Below, one piece after another: positions 16,177 through 24,600 of a DNA stretch of 38,864 bases. Location: NCBI GenBank assembly GCA_910578085.1, contig CAJTPM010000034.1, forward strand, positions 1 through 38,864, given 5' to 3'. The stretch is from an uncultured Lachnospiraceae bacterium (GTDB lineage: Bacteria > Bacillota > Clostridia > Lachnospirales > Lachnospiraceae). The translations under genes and the position numbers were made by a program. Below the pieces are notes generated by a model that saw only the letters and a program-made list of their open reading frames with translations, ran no database searches and had not been told where the DNA came from. Position 1 is the first letter of the stretch. Every line of letters starts with the position of its first letter.

Positions 16177-17839
16177 GGCGGCATTATCGCTCTTTTTATC
16201 CATGATTTTATTCACCATGCCCGCAGTGGCGTTTTCCATGAACGGGAACAATGCCATTGAAGCGAGGGCGGAGGAAGAAACCGTAAGCGGCGCAGAGGGA
16301 AACCCTGCGGGCCAGGGAACAGAAAGCGGTACGGAAGAAAGCGTTTCGGAGCAGGAAACAGAAAGCGGCACGGAGGAAAGTCCGGGGGAACAGGCAGAAA
16401 ACGGCACAGAGGAAGAAACGGAAGGTGAAACAGAGGGCGGAACCGTATCGGGCAACGAGATCGAGCCGGTATGCACCTGTGAAAAGAGATGCGGCGCATA
16501 CGATTATGACAAAGACTGTGAAGTGTGTGCCGCCGATTACAAAGGCTGTGAGTATAAGACACCGAATGTTGTGATTAACATCAACAGTCCGGGTGGGTGG
16601 CATAACGAAAGGGCAACGGTCACGTTTACCGTAACTGATGCGGCGCATACGGGCAATTTTGAAGCCGCAAAGATTCAGGCGAAAGTCGGACAGAATGGGA
16701 GCTGGACGGACGTGACGGAAGATAAGAAACTGGAAATCTCTGAAAACTGCACCGTCTATGTGCAGGTCACAGACCAGAAAGGCAATACATACGAGCGGAG
16801 CAGGACAATGAGATGCTTTGATACCACAAAACCCACGCTCAACGCTGCGGTCAGTGACGGGCTTTTAAGTATTCAGGTGCATGATACGGATTCCGGCGCA
16901 AAAGCGGTCTATGTGAACGGCTATGAGTTTACGGAGCTGACCAATGGAACGCTGAATATCCGTTTACAGCAGTTTGACGCAGGGTATGAGTATTTCACCA
17001 TTTCCGCAATGGACAATGCCGGGAATATGTCAGAAGTCTATAAAACGAAAAACCCGTATTACAAAGACCCTGCTGATGAGAGTGACGAAAACCCGGCAGA
17101 GCAGCTCCCGGTAAATGCCGAAGCCACCAAACCGGGGAGCGCCACCGGGACGGTAACAGAGCATACCAAGACGGACAGCGAGGGGAACACCGTTTCACAG
17201 ACGCCGCAGGAGCAGAAAAAGCAGGCGATGGCAGAGGCGGATGCCGCTGAAAAGGCGGAAAGCGGGGATAAGGATACCGAAAATGAGAAGTCCGGGCAGG
17301 GAAAGGAATTTTATACAATCCAGACCGCAACGGATAAGGTTTTCTATCTGATCATTGACCGGGACGGAGAAGAAGAACTGGTGTATTTCCTTACGGAGAT
17401 TACGGAAAATGACCTTTTAAACGCCACTTCCGATAACAGCGAAACGCTGCCGAAAAATTCCGCAGCCTTAGAATCCGCAATCCCAACAGAGGGCGGCGCT
17501 CTGCCAAACAATAATGGGGAACTTCCGGAAGATCAGGAGCAGGCAGAGGAAAATATAGAAGATGAAGAAAATGCGGAAGATACGGAAAATACAGAGGAAA
17601 CAGAGCCGGAAGAAAAAGCGTCAGAGCCTAACCCTATGGTTTCCTATATCCTCATGGGCGCACTTGCCATAGCCTTTATCGGCGGCGCTTATTATTTCAA
17701 GGTAGTCCGCAAGAAGAAAGAGGACTTCATCGAGGACGAAGATGAGGACGAGGAAGAGGACGAGGAATACGAAAATGAAGAGGAAGAACCGGAGGACGGT
17801 TCGGAAGATGGATTCTTTGAAGGTAAGGAGGACGAGTAA
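16148..17839 (+). CDS. CD1107-like surface protein (DUF4366 type)
   Basis: A 563-residue exported, membrane-anchored protein. A signal peptide covers residues 1-~40 (basic MNQKMKQRYRA, then a hydrophobic core ending near AVAFSM). An acidic Glu/Thr-rich stretch follows, then a cluster of six Cys from residue 109 (CTCEKRC...CEVCAADYKGC), Ig-like beta domains, a second low-complexity stretch, a membrane helix at about 497-518 and a Glu/Asp-rich cytoplasmic tail. The Cys cluster is likely disulfide-linked or metal-binding. GGGAGG lies upstream of ATG 16148. Its stop overlaps the topB start (TAATG). The family is conserved in these elements, probably at the donor surface; its exact role is unknown. 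Confidence 0.85.
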   Translation: MNQKMKQRYRAALSLFLSMILFTMPAVAFSMNGNNAIEARAEEETVSGAEGNPAGQGTESGTEESVSEQETESGTEESPGEQAENGTEEETEGETEGGTVSGNEIEPVCTCEKRCGAYDYDKDCEVCAADYKGCEYKTPNVVININSPGGWHNERATVTFTVTDAAHTGNFEAAKIQAKVGQNGSWTDVTEDKKLEISENCTVYVQVTDQKGNTYERSRTMRCFDTTKPTLNAAVSDGLLSIQVHDTDSGAKAVYVNGYEFTELTNGTLNIRLQQFDAGYEYFTISAMDNAGNMSEVYKTKNPYYKDPADESDENPAEQLPVNAEATKPGSATGTVTEHTKTDSEGNTVSQTPQEQKKQAMAEADAAEKAESGDKDTENEKSGQGKEFYTIQTATDKVFYLIIDRDGEEELVYFLTEITENDLLNATSDNSETLPKNSAALESAIPTEGGALPNNNGELPEDQEQAEENIEDEENAEDTENTEETEPEEKASEPNPMVSYILMGALAIAFIGGAYYFKVVRKKKEDFIEDEDEDEEEDEEYENEEEEPEDGSEDGFFEGKEDE

Positions 17840-19956
17840 TGCAGTTAGTGATAGCGGAAAAGCCCAGCGTGGCACAGGCGATTGCCCGTGTGGTCGGCGC
17901 AGGCGGTAGAAAAGACGGTTACATGGAGGGGAACGGGTATATTGTTTCCTGGTGCATCGGGCATCTGGTGGAGCTTGCGAAGCCGGAAGCCTATTCGGAG
18001 GCATGGAAAAGGTGGGAGTACGAGGGCCTGCCCATGATACCGGGGGAATGGCGGACAGAAGTAAAACCGGACACAAAGGCACAGTATGACGTGCTTTGCC
18101 AGTTGATGCACAGGAAAGATGTCACCACTACAATCTGTGCCACTGACGCAGGGCGGGAGGGCGAGCTGATTTTCCGCCTTGTGTATCATCAGGCAGGGTG
18201 CAGCAAGCCTATAAAGCGGCTCTGGATTTCCTCTATGGAGGAAAGCGCAATCCGGGAAGGCTTTGAGAACCTGCAGCCGGGGAGCGATTATGATAACCTC
18301 TATTATTCCGCACTGTGCAGGCAGAGGGCGGACTGGCTTGTGGGATTGAACGGCACAAGGCTTTTTACCGTTCTGTACGGCGGCAAGGTGTTAAAGGTGG
18401 GCAGGGTGCAGACACCCACCCTTGCCATGCTTGTTGAGCGGGAGGAAAAAATCAGGAATTTTAAGAAAGAGAAGTATTATATGGCGCATATCCTCATGGA
18501 CGGGGTGGATGCGGCAACGGAGCGGATAGAGGACAAGGCGCAGGCGGAAGGCATTGCTGCAGCCTGTGAAAGCAGAACCGTTTCGGTTATTTCGGTCACA
18601 AAGGAGAAGAAAACCCTGCAGCCGCCCAAGCTCTATGACCTTACCACGTTACAGAGGGATGCGAACCGCTTGTTCGGTTTTACCGCAAAGCAGACTTTGG
18701 AATATACCCAGAGCCTTTATGAGAAAAAGCTGGTCACATATCCCCGGACGGACAGCCAGTATCTGTCGGACGATATGGAAGATACCGCAAGGGGCGTGAT
18801 CGGGGCTGTCTATAAAGCCATTCTCTTTGAGAAACCGTCTGGGGCAGAGCCGGACATGAAAAGAGTGATGGACAGTAAAAAGGTGACAGACCACCATGCC
18901 ATTATCCCTACAATGGAGATCGCAAAAGCTGACCTTTCCGCTGTCCCGGAGGGGGAGATGAAGATACTTTCCCTTGCGGCGAACCGGCTGCTGTGCGCCA
19001 CCGGGGAAAAGCACGAATATGAAACAGTGAAAGCGGAGTTTGGCTGTGAGGGAACGGTTTTCCATGTTTCCGGAAAGTCTGTGACAAGGAATGGGTGGAA
19101 GGACTTTGAAGCCGCTTTGAAGCGCTCCTACAAGACAGACAGGGCAGAGGAAGAAAAAGAGGAAAAGAAGCTGCCGGAACTGTCGGAGGGAATGGCCTTT
19201 GAGGGGGTGCAGACAAGAGTGACGGAGCATTTCACGCAGCCCCCGAAAGCTTATACGGAAGATTTATTATTATCCGCAATGGAACGTGCCGGAGCGGAGG
19301 ACATGGGCGATGAAGTGGAGCGCAAGGGGCTTGGCACACCCGCAACGAGGGCAGACGTGATTGAGAAGTTAGTCCGGGACGGGTTCGTAAAGCGTGAGAA
19401 AACTGGACGGAGTTCCGTTTGCAGATTGATACCCACAAAGGACGGCGTGAAGCTCATCACGGTGCTTCCTGATGTGGTGAAATCTCCGAACCTTACCGCC
19501 GAATGGGAAAATGCCCTGACACTGGTAGCAAAAGGCGAATATCCCATGCAGGCATTCATGGACGGGATTGCCGATCTGGTCAGCAATCTTGTCCAGACTT
19601 ACCACTGTGTCAGCGAGGAACAGAAATCCATGTTTGGAGGCGGAAACCTGGAAGTATATGGGAAATGCCCGAAATGCGGCGGCGATGTGGTAAAAGGGAA
19701 ATTCGGCGCTTACTGTAAAAATAAGTGCGGCATGAACGTGTCAAGGGTTATGGGGGCTTCCCTTTCCGACAGCCAGGTGAAAAGCCTGCTTGACGGGAAA
19801 AAGACCCTTGTAAAAGGTTTGAAGGGGAAAAAGGGCAGCTATGATGCGTACCTTATCCCGGAGGGTATAGAAGATTATTCCTATACCAAAGACGGGAAAG
19901 AGGTAAAAGGCACACAGTATAAGATAAAGCTGGAATTTCCCAAAAAGAAAAAGTAG
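17839..19956 (+). CDS. topB: DNA topoisomerase III (type IA)
   Basis: A 705-residue type IA topoisomerase that passes single strands through a transient nick to relax or unlink DNA. The TOPRIM domain is complete (MQLVIAEKPSVAQAIA at the start; DAGREGELIF at about residues 103-112). The catalytic Tyr is Y301 in VTYPRTDSQYLS. Further family motifs are GLGTPATRADVIEKL and DDME. A C-terminal zinc-ribbon-like part holds C610-PK-C and CKNKC. ICE-borne TopB copies presumably resolve DNA links during transfer or replication. The start overlaps the upstream stop by one base. Confidence 0.96.
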   Translation: MQLVIAEKPSVAQAIARVVGAGGRKDGYMEGNGYIVSWCIGHLVELAKPEAYSEAWKRWEYEGLPMIPGEWRTEVKPDTKAQYDVLCQLMHRKDVTTTICATDAGREGELIFRLVYHQAGCSKPIKRLWISSMEESAIREGFENLQPGSDYDNLYYSALCRQRADWLVGLNGTRLFTVLYGGKVLKVGRVQTPTLAMLVEREEKIRNFKKEKYYMAHILMDGVDAATERIEDKAQAEGIAAACESRTVSVISVTKEKKTLQPPKLYDLTTLQRDANRLFGFTAKQTLEYTQSLYEKKLVTYPRTDSQYLSDDMEDTARGVIGAVYKAILFEKPSGAEPDMKRVMDSKKVTDHHAIIPTMEIAKADLSAVPEGEMKILSLAANRLLCATGEKHEYETVKAEFGCEGTVFHVSGKSVTRNGWKDFEAALKRSYKTDRAEEEKEEKKLPELSEGMAFEGVQTRVTEHFTQPPKAYTEDLLLSAMERAGAEDMGDEVERKGLGTPATRADVIEKLVRDGFVKREKTGRSSVCRLIPTKDGVKLITVLPDVVKSPNLTAEWENALTLVAKGEYPMQAFMDGIADLVSNLVQTYHCVSEEQKSMFGGGNLEVYGKCPKCGGDVVKGKFGAYCKNKCGMNVSRVMGASLSDSQVKSLLDGKKTLVKGLKGKKGSYDAYLIPEGIEDYSYTKDGKEVKGTQYKIKLEFPKKKK

Positions 19957-19975
19957 CAGGCAATATTTTTTGCAC

Positions 19976-20003
19976 GGGGCATACGGGACTGACGGTATGC
20001 CCC
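19976..20003 (+). other. Perfect 9-bp hairpin between topB and the next gene
   Basis: GGGGCATAC (19976-19984) pairs perfectly with GTATGCCCC (19995-20003), with a 10-base loop. No T-run follows, so it is not a standard terminator. It ends 30 bases before the next start and may stabilise or process the message. Confidence 0.5.
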
Positions 20004-20033
20004 TAAAATTTAAGAAAAACGGAGGATCTGAAC

Positions 20034-20315
20034 ATGAGTGAAGCTATGGAAAACGTAACAGGGAACGCAGTTAAGGCAGAGGAAACCAAAGCGGAGAAAT
20101 TTGTCCGTCTTGGGGAGTACCGCATCAACAAGGCGATGGATGCCATTGGCAGGATTGAGAACCTGGCCAACCGTTCCGCCTATGACTACACGCCGGAGCA
20201 GGTGGAAACCATGTTCTCGGTTCTGGAATCTAAGGTTGCGGAAGTAAAGGCAAAGTTTACCGCTGTAAAAGTGAAGGAAAGCACCGCCTTTTCCTTTGGG
20301 AACAAGGCAGAATAG
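20034..20315 (+). CDS. Small hypothetical ICE protein
   Basis: A 93-residue, mostly helical, charged protein that I do not recognise. The central part (KFVRLGEYRINKAMDAIGRIENLANRSAYDYTPEQVETMF) looks like two or three amphipathic helices, and the C-terminus is basic. CGGAGGATCTGAAC precedes ATG 20034, a good ribosome site. It sits between topB and an XRE regulator; the next gene's ribosome site overlaps its stop, so both are probably translated from one message. No membrane segment or signal is visible. Confidence 0.8.
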   Translation: MSEAMENVTGNAVKAEETKAEKFVRLGEYRINKAMDAIGRIENLANRSAYDYTPEQVETMFSVLESKVAEVKAKFTAVKVKESTAFSFGNKAE

Positions 20316-20328
20316 GAGGGCAGGAAGG

Positions 20329-20679
20329 ATGATGGGAATGGAAATTTTAAGCACAGGGGATAAGATACTGCACATCATGAAGGAGATGGAGATGAGCATA
20401 CCGGGACTGGCGGCGCTGTCCGGTGTCCATGAGAACACGCTGCTTGACATCATGGCAGGTATACGGGAGCCGGATATGAATGCCCTTTGTAAAATTGCGG
20501 ACGCACTGGATGTCTGTGTGCGTGATCTGTGTCCCGACAAGGAGCATTATGCGGTGCCGGTGGAAAAAGACACCCTTGCGAAGCTGATCGTGGTCAGTGA
20601 GGTCAACGGGGTGGAGCTTGACACGCTGATAGCGTCCATTCTGGAAAAAGGCATAGAGGAAAACGGGTTTTACGATTAA
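20329..20679 (+). CDS. XRE-family HTH regulator
   Basis: A 116-residue transcription regulator. The HTH_3/Cro-CI domain spans about residues 10-65 (ILHIMKEMEMSIPGLAALSGVHENTLLDIMAG, then PDMNALCKIADALDVCVRDL). The C-terminal ~45 residues (DTLAKLIVVSEVNGVELDTLIASILEKGIEENG) form a short helical domain like a ribbon-helix-helix or dimerisation part. I chose ATG 20329 because AGGAGGG (20314-20320) sits 8 bases upstream, overlapping the previous stop; 20332 is an alternative. The target is unknown. Position in the middle of the transfer operon suggests self-regulation of the element. Confidence 0.85.
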   Translation: MMGMEILSTGDKILHIMKEMEMSIPGLAALSGVHENTLLDIMAGIREPDMNALCKIADALDVCVRDLCPDKEHYAVPVEKDTLAKLIVVSEVNGVELDTLIASILEKGIEENGFYD

Positions 20680-20710
20680 GAAACGGACAGTCGGAGGAAA
20701 ACGGAAAGGC

Positions 20711-20739
20711 TTGAAAAACCGGATTGTTTTTGGTAAGAT
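20711..20739 (+). promoter_or_regulatory. Predicted sigma-A promoter for the Rpn-type nuclease gene
   Basis: TTGAAA (20711-20716), 17-base spacer, TAAGAT (20734-20739), 36 bases before the start at 20776. Together with the terminator at 21589 it makes the nuclease gene a self-contained unit inside the operon. Confidence 0.5.
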
Positions 20740-20775
20740 AAAACCGAGGATATACAGTTAAAGGCAGGTGGGAGA

Positions 20776-21564
20776 ATGACTGTGGCAGAGCAGAAGCATG
20801 AGGAAGATTTACAGAGGATAAGGGGCTTCCGGTTGCTTGATGATGACTTTATGACGAAATGTTTTGATGGAAATGTCGAATGTACCGAACTGGTACTCCG
20901 CATTGTACTGGATATGTCTGACCTGGAAGTGTTGGAAGTGCATACACAATATAACGAGAAGAACCTGCAGGGAAGGTCAGTGAGGCTCGATGTTTATGCG
21001 GCTGACAGCAGGGGGCGGAGATTCAATATTGAAATACAGCGTAATGATAAAGGAGCAGGGGTAAAAAGGGCAAGGTACAACAGCAGCATCATGGATGTCA
21101 ATATCCTTGATGTGGGCGAGGAATTTGAGAAATTGCCTGAAACGTATGTTATCTTCATTACAGAGAATGATGTGCTTGGCAGAAACAAGCCATTATATCC
21201 GATAGAGCGCTATATGGTATTGGACGATGAAACGGTAAGTTTCGGTGATGGTTCCCACATACTGTATGTGAATGGAGCATACCGGAGCGAAACTCCTTTA
21301 GGAAAACTGATGCATGATTTTTCCTGCACAAACCCGTCAGATATGAATTATAAGGAGCTGGCAGACCGGGCAAGATATTTCAAGGAAGATAAGGAGGGGA
21401 TTGCGGCCATGTGCAAAGCTATGGAAGATATGCGTTATCAGGAAAGAGAAGAAATGGCAGTCCGCATGATCAAGAAAGGAAAGCTGTCTTATGAGGAAAT
21501 TGCGGAATATGCGGGGATTTCCGTTGAACGGGTAAAGGAACTTGCTGGTAAAATATCGGCGTAA
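20776..21564 (+). CDS. Rpn-family PD-(D/E)XK nuclease (putative transposase family)
   Basis: A 262-residue protein of the PD-(D/E)XK nuclease family often labelled putative transposase (Rpn type, recombination-promoting nucleases). The nuclease core is visible: D72 in VRLDVYAAD and E86-x-Q88 in NIEIQRND, followed by RARYNSSIMD. An upstream FMTKCFDGNVECTELVLRIVL helix pair is typical. The C-terminal ~50 residues hold a coiled stretch and an HTH-like tail (MIKKGKLSYEEIAEYAGISVERVKEL), as in the family. AGGTGGGAGA lies before ATG 20776. Its own promoter and terminator and lack of coupling suggest it is a cargo gene. No inverted repeats of a transposon flank it. Confidence 0.88.
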   Translation: MTVAEQKHEEDLQRIRGFRLLDDDFMTKCFDGNVECTELVLRIVLDMSDLEVLEVHTQYNEKNLQGRSVRLDVYAADSRGRRFNIEIQRNDKGAGVKRARYNSSIMDVNILDVGEEFEKLPETYVIFITENDVLGRNKPLYPIERYMVLDDETVSFGDGSHILYVNGAYRSETPLGKLMHDFSCTNPSDMNYKELADRARYFKEDKEGIAAMCKAMEDMRYQEREEMAVRMIKKGKLSYEEIAEYAGISVERVKELAGKISA

Positions 21565-21588
21565 ACAAAGCGGTATTCGTACAGCGTC

Positions 21589-21624
21589 AAGGCATACAGA
21601 GAAAATCTGTATGCCTTATTTTTT
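21589..21624 (+). terminator. Strong intrinsic terminator after the nuclease gene
   Basis: AAGGCATACAGA (21589-21600) pairs perfectly with TCTGTATGCCTT (21606-21617) across a GAAAA loop, followed by A and seven T. It separates the upstream genes from the giant gene at 21666, which should therefore need read-through or its own promoter. Confidence 0.9.
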
Positions 21625-21665
21625 TGCTGTAAAAAAGAAAATTTTCAGGATTAAGGAGGGTATGA

Positions 21666-24600
21666 ATGGCAGGAGAATATCTTGTTTCAAAAAAATACCA
21701 TGAAATCTCCATGCTTGCGGGGGAAACCGCAAAGCGGGTGTCAAAGAACGGGGCGGAATGGGCGAAGTACCTGGAAACAGCCGCAAGGCTGTATAAATAT
21801 CCTTTTGAGGATCAGATGCTCATCTATGCCCAGAGGCCGGATGCCAACGCCTGCGCCACAATGGAGATATGGAATGAAAAAATGTTCTGCTGGGTAAACA
21901 GAGGGGCAAAGGGGATTGCCCTTTTAGACCGGGAGAGCGAGCGCCCAAGGCTGAAATACGTCTTTGACGTGACGGACGTGCATAAGGCGAGGCGGATCGG
22001 GAAAGCCCCGTACCTGTGGGAGCTTCGGGAAGAACACAAAGAAGCGGTGCTTGCACAGCTTGAAAAGACATACGGGGCAACGGATAAAAATAATTCCTTT
22101 GAGGGCAGGCTTATGGAGATTGCCAGGGGGATTGCGGAAGATTACTACATGGAAATCCTGCCGGAGCTGTCTTATGCGAAAGAGGACAGCTTCTTAGAGG
22201 AATTGGACGAGTTTAATGTAGGGGTAATGCTGCGTGACACGCTCTCTGCAAGCATCGCCTACACTATTTTGTCACGCTGCGGCGCTGATATGGATTACTG
22301 GAAGGATGAACTGGATTTTAGCCATATCAGCGAGTTTAACACTACAAAAGTATTGTCCGTGATCGGTAATGCCACAACGGATATGTGCAAGCCGCTCCTT
22401 ATGGAGATCGGGAGGACGGTTGCGGCTTATGACCGCCAGGCGGCCCGGAATAAGGCCCAGGAAAAGGCAAATGAGGTACAGCCCAGACAGCAGGGCGTTG
22501 AAACACCTGAAAAAAATGCTGAAAAAGTGCTTGCAAAAGAACCTGATCCACGCTATAATGCTTTAAAGCGTGAAAGCGAAAACGAAACACAGACGGAAAC
22601 AGACACCAATCACATAGAAACGGAGGGAACTGCACATGAAGCTGACATACGAGAAGAACGGGGATTATCTGATACCCAACCTGACACCCAACAGCGAGCC
22701 GGAGGAAACGCTGACCAAGTACGGGCTGATGCGGAGGAACTATCTGAAGGAACACCGGAGGGGGATTTACAGCGGGATGCTCCTGGAGGGCAGTCTGAAA
22801 GCGCACTGTCTGGAGATACAGAAACAGGCAGAACGGAGGCTGGACGTGCTGATGGAGCAGATGGCGAAAGCGGAGGGAGTGGACGAGGCATTGAAAGCGT
22901 CCGATCAGATGAAATGGGTGCAGATGATGAACAACATCAAGCACTCGGCGGAGGAGATCGTGCTGACGGAATTGGTTTACAGCCTGTAAACAGCGAAGAA
23001 CAGCAGAATAAGGAAACGGGAGAGCCGGATAATGGAGAAGATTCATTGTCCGGCTCTTTTTTGGAGAACCTTTCCTTTGCGGAAAAGGCGATGGAGATTC
23101 AGAAAGGGGTTTTATGCTCAGACCATTTCCTTATCCATAAAAGGCCGGAGATTGCGGGCTATTTTGCGATGGAGCCGGATACAAGGCTGCAAACGGAATA
23201 TTTTAAAAACTGTTTCCGGTTCGGCACATATTACGGTTTCAATGTGGCGGGGACTGCCATAGGATTCCATGCCGACGAGGAAGGGCTTCACATCAACATG
23301 AGCGGGAAACCGGGAATGGAGAATGAAACCACCATATCATGGGAAGATGCCAGGTATTGGGTAAATTCCTATATGGAGGACGGGGTGTATTTACTTCCGG
23401 GGGAAAAAGCGGAGCAGATTGACACCAATGGAATGTACCAGCAGCTTGACCTCTTTTCCATGTTTGCGGAGCAGGTAGGCAGCATCACCATGGAGGAAGC
23501 AGAGCAGGGCAGTGTCCAGGCAGAAAAAACAAGTCCGGAACCGAAAAAGGAAACGCTGCCGAAAGAACAGCTTGACGCAATCCTGCAAAGCGGTGGCGGC
23601 AGGGATAACAGTCGCAAGCGTATTTACGCCAAGTACCAGCAGGGCAAACCACCGGAGGAAATGGCGGAATTTCTCAAAAAAGAATACGGGACTACCGGGA
23701 AAGGCTTTGAATTTGACGGAAAGCAGGTTTCGGTGTGGTTCAATGAGCAGGGCATGACTGCCGGCTACGGCACGTCTGCGTTGGAAAATCCCAGGTTTAC
23801 CATGAACTGGCAGGAAATAGAACAGCAGATACGTTCCCAGGTGGAAAGCGGCACCTATATGGGGGCAAACGAAGCCTACCTTGTGGACGAAGTGGAGCGG
23901 GGGCGGATCGCTGACCGTCTGTATTTCTTTTTCCGTGACGGCATTGGAGAGATGCCGGAAGAACTGGAATTAAAGGCAAACAATTACCCGGATTCCCATG
24001 GAGGACTGGTGGAACTGTTATCGACACCGGAGGGCGTTGATCTGGCTGCATCCCACATGGATAAGGCACTGGCGCAGCTTGAAAGCGGCGAGAAAAAGAT
24101 GCGTGTCCGTTTCGTCATGTCAAATGAGGAATTACGGGCGGAGCTTGACAACCTTCTCCTGGAAAAAAAGACATTTCCGGTATCTGACAGCGTGGAAGTC
24201 CGGAAAGAGGACTTTATCACACAGGACGAGATAGACCACAGGCTCGGCAGTGGAAGCGGTTTTCATTATGGTTCATTCCGTATCTATGACTATTTTATGG
24301 AGGGGCATGGCAGCAAAGAAGCCGCTGATTTCCTGAAAAAAGAATACGGAACAGGCGGCTGTTCCCATGCACTTGCCGGAGCTGACCACAGTTGGGAGGA
24401 TCACGATTTTAAAGGCATCAGATTGAGTAAAGGCAATATTTCAGAGCCTTATGCAGATGTGCTTCTGCCCTGGAAAGTGGTGGAAAAGCGTATCCGCAAG
24501 CTGGTTCAGGAAGATAAGTATTTATCTCCCAAAGGAAAAGAAGCGTTTGCGGCATATAAAGAAGAACAGGCGCAGAAACAGCTTGAAAAAGCGCAGGAGA

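Noticed and set aside
20776..21564. Insertion sequence, because the family is labelled transposase
   Set aside because: No flanking inverted repeats or target duplication seen; the gene has its own promoter and terminator like a cargo gene.
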